This document shows, piece after piece, positions 7,333 to 14,986 of a DNA stretch of 39,916 bases (the stretch's first letter is position 1; the number at the start of each line of letters is the position of its first letter). The stretch lies in the IMG/VR virus record IMGVR_UViG_3300005589_000752, positions 1-39,916 of that record; one strand, written 5' to 3'. The stretch comes from a virus. Position numbers and translations under genes: made by a program. A model generated the notes under the pieces. That model did not search any database, was not told the origin of the DNA, and saw nothing but the letters and a program-made list of their open reading frames with translations.

Positions 7333-9132
7333 ATGCTGATATACGACATTGAGACAAATGGTCTACTAACCAGGGTTGAGCAACGGGGCAAGGTGATCCC
7401 GGCGATGACCAAGGTTCATTGTATTGTAATCTATGACACTGAAACTCAGGAGTATGAACTGTATGATCCCGACAACATGCCCGTCGAAATGGGTGTCCGA
7501 AGACTACTCAAAGCTGGAGATGAGACTTGCGGTCATAACATCATTGGGTTCGATGAACATGCCCTCAAGCTTGCGTACCCTACGCTTTATGAGATCCCCA
7601 AGAACTCAGTCGATACCCTCGTACTCGCGCGGTTGCTCAACCCCACGGTTAAACAAGGGGACTTTGCCAGAGCTAAGAAAGGAATGCTCCCTGGTAAACT
7701 CATTGGTGCCCACAGTCTCGAAAGCTATGGTTACCGACTGGGTGAATACAAGGGTGAATATGGTAAGGATCAGGACTGGCAGACCTGGGAGCCTGAGATG
7801 ACATCGTACTGCCGTCAAGATGTTCGAGTGACGGTGGAACTTTATAAGCGACTCCAGGCAAGACCGGGGTTTGGAACCATTGCCTGTTGGATCGAGATGA
7901 TGTTCGCAAGGTTCATCGACACGCAGATGCGTATTGGTGTGTACTTTAATCGTCAGGTCCACGATGATCTGATCGCAACCCTTAAAGCCGATCTCAAAGT
8001 TGAACAGGAGATCATCGATAAGTCATGCCCCCCCTTCTATAAGCAGAAAGGTACGGGACTCTTCTATCCTAAACGGGATAACAAAGCAAAAGGCTACGTG
8101 GCTGATGCACCTGTGACCAAGATCGAACTGGTGCCCTTCAACCCCAATGCTAACAATCATATCTATACCTTCCTGATTAAGAAGTATGGATGGGAACCTG
8201 AAGCGTATACCGAGAAGTCCAATGAACCAAAGATCGACGATAAGATCCTGGCTAAACTCTCGGAGATCTACCCTGAGTGTGGACCCCTTGGTCGTTACAA
8301 GCTGATCAAGAAGAGACTCAGTCAGGTACATTCCGGTAACAAGGGGTGGTCGAAGTATATCACTGCCAACTCCCGTATCCATGGGTATGTGAATAGCTGT
8401 GGTGCTGTATCTCAGCGATGCACTCACTCGAATCCAAACCTTGGGCAAGTTCCTGCGAATGATAAGCCTTATGGTAAACGCTGCCGTTCATGTTTTGGTG
8501 CAACCCCTGGTCGTGTGTTCGTTGGGTGTGATGCCGCTGGTCTCGAATTGCGTCTACTTGCCCACTTCATGAATGATCCAGTGTACATCGATCTGGTTCT
8601 CAACGGGGATGCCCATCAACATAATGCAGACATCCTGGGTATCATTAGGGATGCAGCAAAGACTTGGTTCTATGGGATGATCTATGGAGCCGGGGCTGAA
8701 CTCCTGGGTAAAGGTGACAAGAAGTTTGGCATGATGCTCAAACGGAAGTTCCTCAAAGAGATGCCAGCATTCAAGGCACTTCAGGATGAGATCACAGATC
8801 AGGTTAAACGTGATGGATATCTTGTGGGAATCGCAGGGCAGAGACTTTACAGCCGTAGTCCTCATTCAGCATTGAACCTTAAACTCCAGAGTGCAGGGGC
8901 TTATATCATGAAGTACGCCGCAGTGCTGGTATGGGAACGCATGGATTTCACACGATGCTCCCCGGTACTCAATGTTCACGATGAGTTCCAATTTGAAAGC
9001 GACCCTGACTATGCAGAAGAGTGCGGTCAGATCTTACGCCAAGCAATCATCGACGCTGGTACTTACTTTAAACTTAACATCAGGATGGATGCTGCCTATA
9101 AGGTTGGTGCCACCTGGAAGGATACACATTAA
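7333..9132 (+). CDS. DNA polymerase I-family replicative polymerase with 3'-5' exonuclease (T7 gp5-like)
   Basis: A 599-aa replicative polymerase. The exonuclease domain opens with YDIETNG (D5, E7) and includes YCRQDV (D163). Polymerase motif A is GCDAAGLELR (D400), the finger helix is RDAAKTWFYGMIYGAG (R439, K443, Y447), and motif C is VHDEFQ (D550, E551). Y447 corresponds to T7 Y526, the tyrosine that lets T7 polymerase accept dideoxynucleotides. The protein is about 105 residues shorter than T7 gp5. Between the exonuclease Asp (D163) and the GAVSQRCTH thumb-palm block (H365) there are 202 residues against about 258 in T7, so the 76-residue thioredoxin-binding insert is apparently absent or much reduced. 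Confidence 0.97.
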   Translation: MLIYDIETNGLLTRVEQRGKVIPAMTKVHCIVIYDTETQEYELYDPDNMPVEMGVRRLLKAGDETCGHNIIGFDEHALKLAYPTLYEIPKNSVDTLVLARLLNPTVKQGDFARAKKGMLPGKLIGAHSLESYGYRLGEYKGEYGKDQDWQTWEPEMTSYCRQDVRVTVELYKRLQARPGFGTIACWIEMMFARFIDTQMRIGVYFNRQVHDDLIATLKADLKVEQEIIDKSCPPFYKQKGTGLFYPKRDNKAKGYVADAPVTKIELVPFNPNANNHIYTFLIKKYGWEPEAYTEKSNEPKIDDKILAKLSEIYPECGPLGRYKLIKKRLSQVHSGNKGWSKYITANSRIHGYVNSCGAVSQRCTHSNPNLGQVPANDKPYGKRCRSCFGATPGRVFVGCDAAGLELRLLAHFMNDPVYIDLVLNGDAHQHNADILGIIRDAAKTWFYGMIYGAGAELLGKGDKKFGMMLKRKFLKEMPAFKALQDEITDQVKRDGYLVGIAGQRLYSRSPHSALNLKLQSAGAYIMKYAAVLVWERMDFTRCSPVLNVHDEFQFESDPDYAEECGQILRQAIIDAGTYFKLNIRMDAAYKVGATWKDTH

Positions 9133-9133
9133 T

Positions 9134-9328
9134 ATGAACTCATTTGTAATAGCATTCCTGTTCGCCATGGGGATCATCACCGCTCTGATGTTCGGGCGTT
9201 TTATCATTGGTGGCATCGTCACGTTTGTCTGTCTGGTATTCGGTGTTGTGTGTGCCGCCGTTATCTTCCTCGGTGCTTGGCTCATCGATACCTACCGTTC
9301 CCTTAAATCGAAATGGAGAAACAAATAA
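9134..9328 (+). CDS. Small two-helix membrane protein
   Basis: A 64-aa protein made almost entirely of two hydrophobic segments (FVIAFLFAMGIITALMFG and IGGIVTFVCLVFGVVCAAVI), ending in a basic tail (YRSLKSKWRNK). It begins two bases after the DNA polymerase stop, probably translated by reinitiation. Function unknown. Two helices with a charged tail would fit a small holin or inner-membrane accessory protein, but the stronger holin candidate is at 11145. Confidence 0.7.
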   Translation: MNSFVIAFLFAMGIITALMFGRFIIGGIVTFVCLVFGVVCAAVIFLGAWLIDTYRSLKSKWRNK

Positions 9329-9329
9329 T

Positions 9330-9518
9330 ATGTCTATCAAAACCTGTAACAACTGCGCCGTCCGTAACTGCAAGCTTGTGAGCGACAATAACTACCCCAT
9401 GATGGCCGAGCGTCCCCGTAAAAGGAATGACCACATGGATGCTTCTTGCAGTAAATATCTACCGATCAACAGAACAATACCACTTGAGTGTGTAGCGCAC
9501 GGTGGTAGGTATGAATAG
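9330..9518 (+). CDS. Small cysteine-rich protein
   Basis: A 62-aa protein with CNNCAVRNC near its start and two further cysteines (ASCSKYL, LECVAHGG), plus a basic patch ERPRKRND. The pattern suggests a small zinc-binding fold, but the ligands are not established. It starts one base after the preceding stop and overlaps the next gene by 8 bp, so it sits in a tightly packed operon of tiny genes. Its ATG lacks a strong ribosome site and probably relies on coupling. Confidence 0.65.
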   Translation: MSIKTCNNCAVRNCKLVSDNNYPMMAERPRKRNDHMDASCSKYLPINRTIPLECVAHGGRYE

Positions 9519-9948
9519 TGACCAGATGATTGAACTCAATGACCTGGATGGACACGATGTCTACTCCAGGTTTGGGGTCTGTCGGTCTATCACAAGGCAG
9601 TTCCTGGCCACCAAGCTGGCTGACTCCCCACGCCTATTGAAACTCAAGGGGGAACTCATGCTCAACATGGGTCTCCTCCGCTTGGCTCACCTTAGCTGTG
9701 ATGCTGATCTGGACGGTGAAGGCACTGAGCATTATATCGAGGACTATAAGCGATACAACCAGTGGTGCCTGGATACCCTTCAGTACATGGAGACCAGGAT
9801 CAGTGAGGCTCTGTACCCACCGGGATCATTCCACAAAGAGAACAAGCAACAGGAAGCCTTGGTCGCATCCTATGGATACCTGAAGGAAAACTTTAACGAA
9901 TACATGGAGAACCATAATGACAGACGGAATGTTGAAGAAGTCGAGTGA
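9511..9948 (+). CDS. Hypothetical protein
   Basis: A 145-aa mostly helical acidic protein (MNSDQMIELNDLDGHD) with no recognised domain. The ATG at 9511 was preferred over an in-frame GTG at 9502; both overlap the previous gene. It overlaps the next gene by 32 bp. The C-terminal third (EALVASYGYLKENFNEYMEN) looks like amphipathic helix. No membrane segment. Confidence 0.65.
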   Translation: MNSDQMIELNDLDGHDVYSRFGVCRSITRQFLATKLADSPRLLKLKGELMLNMGLLRLAHLSCDADLDGEGTEHYIEDYKRYNQWCLDTLQYMETRISEALYPPGSFHKENKQQEALVASYGYLKENFNEYMENHNDRRNVEEVE

Positions 9949-10099
9949 ATTTGTGCAGAAGATTGACCGGGAGATCATGACCGTCGGTGCCCCGGTCCAG
10001 TGTAGTGACTGTCGGTGGGAGACTGAAGGCCTTGAGTACCCTGCCCTGTGTCCTCAGTGCTTTAAGAACTCTTATCAGAACTGGGAGCCGAAGCCATGA
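9917..10099 (+). CDS. Small zinc-ribbon-like protein
   Basis: A 60-aa protein with two CxxC pairs (CSDC and CPQC) separated by 16 residues, the layout of a zinc ribbon. The cysteine-containing half follows a helical N-terminus (MLKKSSEFVQKIDREIM). GGAG is placed 8-9 bases before the ATG within the preceding gene. The stop codon overlaps the kinase start (ATGA). Possible nucleic-acid or protein-binding factor; function unknown. Confidence 0.7.
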   Translation: MTDGMLKKSSEFVQKIDREIMTVGAPVQCSDCRWETEGLEYPALCPQCFKNSYQNWEPKP

Positions 10100-10710
10100 A
10101 ACACTGGGTAATTATCCTGAATGGACCTCCCGGTAGCGGTAAGGATCTTATCGAAACGATGATGCAGAAGGAAGACTTTCTGTGCCAGAAGTTGGAGTTC
10201 AAGGGTGGAATCTTTGATGCTTTTCAAGCCCTGTGTGAAGTAGCAGACCGTGGTGTATTGTACAGTGACTTCATGTCTACATACAATGATCGTGCCACAA
10301 AGGAAGAACCCTACACAGAGGGGCTTACCAAGCGTGACATCATGATCCACATCAGTGAGACCTGTATGAAACCTCTGTTCGGACAGGATGTCTTTGGTGA
10401 GATCTTGGTGGGGCAGGTCAATGACTGCGAGAACTATGTGATCACCGATGGTGGATTCGATAGGGAGATCAGTTATCTGATTCGTAAGGTGCCGCACAAT
10501 GTCCTGATCTTCAATGTGTATCGGGATGGCAAGACCTTTGCTGGTGACTCTCGCTCCTATGTGAACATGGAGACCCTGATTACCAAGGGTGGACTCAATG
10601 ACACTTCTAATGTGTTCGTCTACCCCCTGTATCATTATGAAAACAACACTGCGCTGGCAGTACAGACAATAAAGGAACTGGTATGGCAGAACGGAATGGA
10701 ACTGGCGTGA
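10096..10710 (+). CDS. P-loop nucleotide kinase (deoxynucleoside monophosphate kinase-like)
   Basis: A 204-aa protein with an N-terminal Walker A, ILNGPPGSGKD (about residues 7-17), as in the small phage dNMP kinases that charge dNMPs from degraded host DNA for phage replication. A central VITDGGFDREI stretch is placed like the Walker B/lid region, and RDGKTF follows. The length fits the family. Substrate specificity cannot be read from sequence. The start overlaps the preceding stop by ATGA, and the gene sits beside replication and recombination genes, consistent with nucleotide supply. Confidence 0.82.
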   Translation: MKHWVIILNGPPGSGKDLIETMMQKEDFLCQKLEFKGGIFDAFQALCEVADRGVLYSDFMSTYNDRATKEEPYTEGLTKRDIMIHISETCMKPLFGQDVFGEILVGQVNDCENYVITDGGFDREISYLIRKVPHNVLIFNVYRDGKTFAGDSRSYVNMETLITKGGLNDTSNVFVYPLYHYENNTALAVQTIKELVWQNGMELA

Positions 10711-10874
10711 TGAAGAATGCGTGGGGTGTGATGGATCAGATCAAGAAGACTGGACCTAAGAAGTGTGCATGGTGTGGTGCCTTAATTGATATCAAGAACG
10801 GGAGACTTACATCCACTGGTGGCGATGACCCTGGTTGTCTCTGCCATGTGAAGGAGAACAAGAATAATGATTAA
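10683..10874 (+). CDS. Small cysteine-containing hypothetical protein
   Basis: A 63-aa protein with CAWC near the middle and CLC near the end (KKCAWCGALIDIKNG, DPGCLCHV), suggestive of a small metal-binding fold. The ATG at 10683 has AAGGA 6-7 bases upstream but overlaps the kinase by 28 bp; an internal ATG at 10710 overlaps the kinase stop by one base (TGATG) and is an equally plausible start. It overlaps the next gene by 8 bp. Confidence 0.6.
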   Translation: MAERNGTGVMKNAWGVMDQIKKTGPKKCAWCGALIDIKNGRLTSTGGDDPGCLCHVKENKNND

Positions 10875-11145
10875 TACTATTGCTCGATGGTTCTGCTGGT
10901 TGATCACAAGATACATCGGGATCTTCCATGTGGTTACTACCCTCTATATTCCTTTTCACCTACTGTTTGGTATCCCCTGTGCGCTCCTGGTTGGTTGTTA
11001 CGATGCGGTCAAGGCTGAGTGCCGGTACATTCGGTGGGAGTTCAGCCGCCTGACATGGAAGAAATTCATGAAGAAACTCAGAGACTGCTACACACGTAAA
11101 GCCTACATACAGTTGAAACGTTTTATAGACAAGGAGATGAAGTAA
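10867..11145 (+). CDS. Small membrane protein
   Basis: A 92-aa protein with one long or two short hydrophobic segments (ITRYIGIFHVVTTLYIPF and LLFGIPCALLVGCY) followed by a strongly basic C-terminal half (KKFMKKLRDCYTRKAY). GGAG is well placed before the ATG. It overlaps the start of the holin candidate by one base (TAATG), so the two are co-translated and may work together at the membrane. It could be a holin partner or antiholin; that is inference from position only. Confidence 0.65.
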   Translation: MINTIARWFCWLITRYIGIFHVVTTLYIPFHLLFGIPCALLVGCYDAVKAECRYIRWEFSRLTWKKFMKKLRDCYTRKAYIQLKRFIDKEMK

Positions 11146-11594
11146 TGGCTATTGGAGCAATCATATCAAAGATCCTCGGTGGGGGCATCGTCGCGCCTAT
11201 CGCTGGTGCCTTCAATAAGTATCAGGAACGTAAGCAGTCCATCAAGGATGCTGAACATGAAGTCAACATGGCGATCCTCAGCAACAAGGCGAGACTTGCC
11301 CTGGATTCTCAGACCCACAATTCCAGCATGGAGATGAAGAAACTTGAGGTAGCCAAACCATGGATGCGGCAAGTGGTGGCCCTGCATGTCTTAGTCCTGG
11401 TTGATGTCGCTGTGTTCTTCCCTGAGAAAGCAGTCGAGGTGTTCGGGGCACTCAAGGCTATGCCTGACTGGTGTGTCGGACTCTTTGTCACAGTCTTTGG
11501 GTTCTACTTTGCTGTGAATAAACTCAGTGAATATGGTGGAGAATTGGTACGGACCTGGAGAGTCAAAGGTAAGGAGACTAATGACAAAATATAA
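11145..11594 (+). CDS. Candidate holin (3TM family)
   Basis: A 149-aa protein with an N-terminal hydrophobic Gly/Ala-rich segment (AIISKILGGGIVAPIAGAF), a helical charged region (about 25-70), then PWMRQVVALHVLVLVDVAVF and CVGLFVTVFGFYFAVNKL. This order resembles the three-TM holin family found in many phages and gene transfer agents, which permeabilises the inner membrane at lysis. The M15 peptidase at 13607 would be its partner endolysin. Identification is by hydropathy pattern and general resemblance, not a diagnostic motif. Confidence 0.65.
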   Translation: MAIGAIISKILGGGIVAPIAGAFNKYQERKQSIKDAEHEVNMAILSNKARLALDSQTHNSSMEMKKLEVAKPWMRQVVALHVLVLVDVAVFFPEKAVEVFGALKAMPDWCVGLFVTVFGFYFAVNKLSEYGGELVRTWRVKGKETNDKI

Positions 11595-11637
11595 ACAGAT
11601 CGAAAACCTGGATAAGAATGTCCATATCACCACTTAA
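11581..11637 (+). CDS. Possible 18-aa mini-ORF
   Basis: An 18-codon frame (MTKYKQIENLDKNVHITT) overlapping the holin candidate's end. Its ATG is preceded by AAGGAG with 4-base spacing, which is close but usable. It may be a real micropeptide or just a chance frame; conservation would decide. Confidence 0.3.
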   Translation: MTKYKQIENLDKNVHITT

Positions 11638-11665
11638 CCGAAATGTACAAAAGGATAACATTATA

Positions 11666-11869
11666 ATGGACGTAAAGATTGCACCCGTAGACAGTAGCCG
11701 TAAGCTGATACTCAAGGACGTAGAAACTTGTTACCCGACCCTCAGTACCTTGGTGATCGTATACAAGGATGGCAAGACTCGACAGTACCCCCTGTCACAT
11801 ATCTGGTGTTGGACAATGCCCCCTGGACCAGATGCTCATGAACGCACTAAACCACCGGAGGAAATTTAA
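11666..11869 (+). CDS. Small hypothetical protein
   Basis: A 67-aa protein (MDVKIAPVDSSRKLILKDVE) that looks like a small beta-rich domain, with LVIVYKDGKTRQYPL in the centre and a polar tail. The ATG at 11666 has AAGGA about 10 bases upstream and was preferred over an in-frame ATG at 11618. The next gene starts one base after its stop. No family recognised. Confidence 0.65.
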   Translation: MDVKIAPVDSSRKLILKDVETCYPTLSTLVIVYKDGKTRQYPLSHIWCWTMPPGPDAHERTKPPEEI

Positions 11870-11870
11870 C

Positions 11871-12104
11871 ATGAAGTTTGGAACCAAGCTCAATCACATA
11901 GTGAAAGCAGGACAGGAGATTGCGGATGACCATGATGGCTGTAGGATTCACGTAGATATTCAGGGGACTGTAGATGCCAATGGTATTATCACCGGGGCAC
12001 ACTCGATCACCCTTGAACGTCCCGGCTCCATAGCTCAACATCACAACGTCAGCATCGACACGATGATCGTAATGGCTCAGGAATTTCAGAAGTCCCTTGG
12101 CTAA
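11871..12104 (+). CDS. Small hypothetical protein preceding the exonuclease
   Basis: A 77-aa protein (MKFGTKLNHIVKAGQEIADD) with a very good ribosome site (GGAGG, 9 bases upstream). In-frame extension to 11769 is possible but has no ribosome site. It overlaps the exonuclease TTG start by 8 bp. No recognised domain. Confidence 0.7.
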   Translation: MKFGTKLNHIVKAGQEIADDHDGCRIHVDIQGTVDANGIITGAHSITLERPGSIAQHHNVSIDTMIVMAQEFQKSLG

Positions 12105-12915
12105 ACCCCACACCGTCTTAATTGATGCCGACATTCTGTTTCATAAATTCAGCTACAACAATGAGATCGTCAACGACTGGAACCCTGATGACATAACAGT
12201 CGAGGTAGATCTTGATACTGCCATCGAGCAATTCGATTGGTTCGTTAACCGTTTGATGCGTGACTGTGGTGTACGCAAGGCTGTACTCTGTGTGACTCAT
12301 AAACAGAACTTCAGATACGCTGTGATGCCTACCTATAAGTTCAATCGTGATGACCGACCCTCCTCTCTATGTAGGAATCAACTCAAAGATTATGCGCTCA
12401 ATCACCCAAGATATCCAAGCGCGATGTACCGTGGGCTTGAAGCAGATGATGTGATGGGACTGATGTCTACCGAGAGTCCAGGGCAATTCATCATAGCTAC
12501 GCTGGATAAAGACCTATTGCAGATCCCTGGTTCCTCTTACAACTGGAACAAAGATGATTGGGGTCCAAAGGAAGTCAGTGAGGTGGACGGTGACCTGTTC
12601 TTCTATCGTCAGGTATTACAGGGGGATATGACCGATGGTTACGCTGGTTGCCCTCAGATTGGCCCAGCCAAAGCTCAGGAGATCGTTGAGTCTATCCCCA
12701 AGCAGGGCACACCTTGGTGGCACCGGGAGATGTGGAGAGTCATCGTTGAAGAATATAAAGCATGTGAGTGGGTCTTTGCTTATGAGAATTACCTGTGCCG
12801 TGAACTACAGGAATGCCATGCACTGATTAACGCCAGAGTCGCACGTATGCTGAGACATGGTGAATATAACTTTACAACAAAGGAGGTCAACCTATGGGAA
12901 CCCCCAATCAGCTAA
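12097..12915 (+). CDS. 5'-3' exonuclease, FEN family (T7 gp6-like)
   Basis: A 272-aa protein of the 5' nuclease family (T7 gp6 is 300 aa), which removes primers and recycles host DNA. The N-terminal metal motif VLIDADILFHKF (D10, D12), the GLEADDVMGL helical-arch block, IATLDKDLLQ and the helix-turn-helix DMTDGYAGCPQIGPAKA are all present. The start is TTG inside the end of the preceding gene, with a weak AGGA upstream; MAKPHTVLIDAD puts the metal motif at the usual distance from the N-terminus. T7 order (5 then 6) is kept, with extra small genes between. Confidence 0.93.
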   Translation: MAKPHTVLIDADILFHKFSYNNEIVNDWNPDDITVEVDLDTAIEQFDWFVNRLMRDCGVRKAVLCVTHKQNFRYAVMPTYKFNRDDRPSSLCRNQLKDYALNHPRYPSAMYRGLEADDVMGLMSTESPGQFIIATLDKDLLQIPGSSYNWNKDDWGPKEVSEVDGDLFFYRQVLQGDMTDGYAGCPQIGPAKAQEIVESIPKQGTPWWHREMWRVIVEEYKACEWVFAYENYLCRELQECHALINARVARMLRHGEYNFTTKEVNLWEPPIS

Positions 12916-13073
12916 GTGCGGTCCTTAATGCCAAATGCTCCGAGTGGACCCACCGTGACAAGCAGGGTGAGGACAAATGCGGTCAGTATATGGAGTGTGC
13001 TGAGTGCCCCATCGGTGTGATGGAAAACAATATCGACTTGTTCCTCGAGATCGTGGGGGAGTTGAATGGATAA
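12894..13073 (+). CDS. Small cysteine-rich protein (59 aa)
   Basis: A 59-aa protein with four cysteines (C15, C29, C35, C38; KCSEW, DKCGQYMECAECP) that could bind one zinc ion. It has an excellent ribosome site (AAAGGAGG, 7 bases before ATG), and overlaps both neighbours (22 bp with the exonuclease, 8 bp with the next gene). The last third (NNIDLFLEIVGEL) is helical. Function unknown; the start signal makes it a convincing gene. Confidence 0.75.
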   Translation: MGTPNQLSAVLNAKCSEWTHRDKQGEDKCGQYMECAECPIGVMENNIDLFLEIVGELNG

Positions 13074-13614
13074 CTATGACGTAATCCTGGTGAAGGATCG
13101 TGGCGGTAAAGACTACCTGTATACCCTGACGTATATGCATGGTGGTGCCCGTGTTGAGTATGGATACAGAGGTGGGAAGATGAGAGTCAGTAACAAACTG
13201 GCATCTAACCCAGAGAAACTTGTCAAATCATTAACCGAAGATAAACTTAAGGATGGATATAAATTGGATGGATCTAATATTGACTCTATTGAAATCACTG
13301 AAGCCCGACCCTCGATACCATTTCATAACCCACAGTCCCTGCACCCCTCCGTATCAACGGATCTGGGCGTGGAGCGCAGTGATACTGATAGCATTGGTAT
13401 CGATCTGGGGGTATTCCCCTGTGTAAGCGCGATGAAGGGTGCCAAGCTGTGGTCGGCAATCTGTGCCCTGGACAATGGGTATCAGTTCAAAGTGCTGTTA
13501 CCTAAGACTGTTGAGCCAAAGTCTACCATTGGGCAACGTATTGTCATTGAGTACCAAGAGACTGGTCCCCATGGTCAGCCCCTCTTTGCGTCTTTCAAGG
13601 GGATCGATGGGTAA
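13066..13614 (+). CDS. Hypothetical protein with possible degenerate WGR-like N-terminus
   Basis: A 182-aa protein. Residues about 1-67 (ending KLVKSLTEDKLKDGYKL) follow the strand-strand-helix-KxxxGY layout of WGR domains, as does the N-terminus of the ligase two genes downstream, although the WGR signature itself is not preserved. A polar linker (about 75-115) leads to a second beta-rich domain (AKLWSAICALDNGYQFKVLL to the end). GGGGAG is well placed before the ATG. It overlaps the endolysin by 8 bp. Role unknown; the WGR link is tentative. Confidence 0.7.
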   Translation: MDNYDVILVKDRGGKDYLYTLTYMHGGARVEYGYRGGKMRVSNKLASNPEKLVKSLTEDKLKDGYKLDGSNIDSIEITEARPSIPFHNPQSLHPSVSTDLGVERSDTDSIGIDLGVFPCVSAMKGAKLWSAICALDNGYQFKVLLPKTVEPKSTIGQRIVIEYQETGPHGQPLFASFKGIDG

Positions 13615-13954
13615 CATTAATAGATGGTTCGACTCCAGTGAGTTCGCATGTAAATGTGGCTGTGGGTTCTGTATCGTGTCAGCAGATCTTCTTGAGGTAC
13701 TTAATGATCTCCGTGACCACTTTGGTAAACCTGTGATCCTTAACTGTGTGTGTCGATGCCCTAAGCATAACCGCATGGTTGGTGGGAAACCAAAGAGTCA
13801 GCATCTGGAAGGTAAAGCCGCCGACATCCGTATCCCTGGTGTCAGCCCCAAAGATATCTTCGACTATATCGAGTTCAATTATCCGCAGACGGGTCTTCAT
13901 CAATACAATACATTTGTCCATGTAGATGTACGTGGGCGTAGAGCGAGGTGGTAA
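13607..13954 (+). CDS. Peptidase M15-type endolysin
   Basis: A 115-aa peptidase of the D-Ala-D-Ala carboxypeptidase / M15 type, which would cut peptidoglycan cross-links at lysis. The zinc site is visible: SQHLEGKAADI carries the HxxxxxxD pair, and FVHVD supplies the distal histidine. The N-terminal half is cysteine-rich (ACKCGCGFC, CVCRCP). There is no signal peptide, so export would depend on a holin. T7 itself uses an amidase (gp3.5) instead, so this is a replacement of the lysis enzyme. AAGGGG is well placed before the ATG. Confidence 0.88.
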   Translation: MGNINRWFDSSEFACKCGCGFCIVSADLLEVLNDLRDHFGKPVILNCVCRCPKHNRMVGGKPKSQHLEGKAADIRIPGVSPKDIFDYIEFNYPQTGLHQYNTFVHVDVRGRRARW

Positions 13955-14978
13955 TATTAAAAGTGAATCGTTAATTAAAGACAAACGGTTCTGGAACTGT
14001 ACGATGTCTGCCGCTGGTCTGATCATAGAGCATGGTCAGATCGGAGGTAAGACCACTACGAAGCTGAGACCTGTGGTTCCAAAAGGTAAACGGACCCTGG
14101 CTGAGCAGCTTGTTCTGGAGTTTAAAAGTCATATCAAAAAGAAAAGAGACAAAGGGTATCATCGTCCTGATGAGACTCCCCCGGTAAAGACCCTCCCTAT
14201 GCTGGCTCATGAGTATGATGCCACAAGGATTCAATTCCCTAATGCACTTCAAGAGAAACTCAATGGTGTTCGCTGTGTTGCCCAGAAGAGGAATGGGATC
14301 GTCAAGCTCACAGGTAAGAAGGGTCTGGAGATCACCAGCATGGATCACATTGTTCGAGAATGTGAACTCCATATGGCTGAGGGCGCAACCTGGGATGGAG
14401 AGATCTTCAATAGACACTACAGTCTACAACAAATCAGTGGAATGGTAAGGAGGAAGGAATATCGACAAGACCATCGTGTGCTTGAGTATTGGGTTTATGA
14501 TCGTCCTGATCAAGGTACATTTCGTGAACGCTTTATGGATAGAAGGTTTCCTGAGACTAATATTCTAAGGAAGGTTCCAACCTTTATGTGCCACAACATG
14601 GAAGCCCTGGATGATTATTACAATTCGATCGTGAACCAGGGTGGCGAAGGGATCATCATCCGTGTCCTCGACTCTCTATATCAATGGGACAAACGACCTT
14701 GGGATTGCATGAAGCGTAAAGACTTCAAGGACAGTGAGTTCAGGATCATTGGGTTCAAACGTGATGTTGACGGCTGTGTGATCTGGGTCTGCGAGATCAA
14801 ACCCTACGGCGATTACTTTGATGTCGTGCCTATGGGTACGAAGGAGTCGAGGAAGATCTCTGATGAAGAAGGTCAGGCTATCATGGGTGAATATCTCACC
14901 GTCAGGTACAGTGAACTCAGTGACGATGGCATCCCACAAGGCAATCCCGTGGGTTTATGCATTCGGAATTATGAATGA
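13926..14978 (+). CDS. ATP-dependent DNA ligase with WGR-like N-terminal domain
   Basis: A 350-aa protein. The C-terminal two thirds is an ATP-dependent ligase: motif I KLNGVR with the nucleophile K111, motif III WDGE (E159), motif IV GGEGIIIR (E241), and motif V around CMKRKDF (K263/K265). Residues about 17-85 (KRFWNCTMSAAG, then EHGQIGGK, ending SHIKKKRDKGY) match the layout of WGR domains, known from PARPs, where they contact DNA breaks. T7 ligase (359 aa) has no such domain, so the nucleotidyltransferase and OB parts here must be compact. The ATG lies 29 bp inside the endolysin gene and has no good ribosome site; no better in-frame start is seen. Seals nicks in replication and repair. Confidence 0.9.
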   Translation: MYVGVERGGNIKSESLIKDKRFWNCTMSAAGLIIEHGQIGGKTTTKLRPVVPKGKRTLAEQLVLEFKSHIKKKRDKGYHRPDETPPVKTLPMLAHEYDATRIQFPNALQEKLNGVRCVAQKRNGIVKLTGKKGLEITSMDHIVRECELHMAEGATWDGEIFNRHYSLQQISGMVRRKEYRQDHRVLEYWVYDRPDQGTFRERFMDRRFPETNILRKVPTFMCHNMEALDDYYNSIVNQGGEGIIIRVLDSLYQWDKRPWDCMKRKDFKDSEFRIIGFKRDVDGCVIWVCEIKPYGDYFDVVPMGTKESRKISDEEGQAIMGEYLTVRYSELSDDGIPQGNPVGLCIRNYE

Positions 14979-14986
14979 TCTCAACC

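Noticed and set aside
10075-10635. 186-codon minus-strand frame opposite the nucleotide kinase.
   Set aside because: Antisense to a gene with a clear Walker A motif and correct coupling to its neighbours; no recognised domain.
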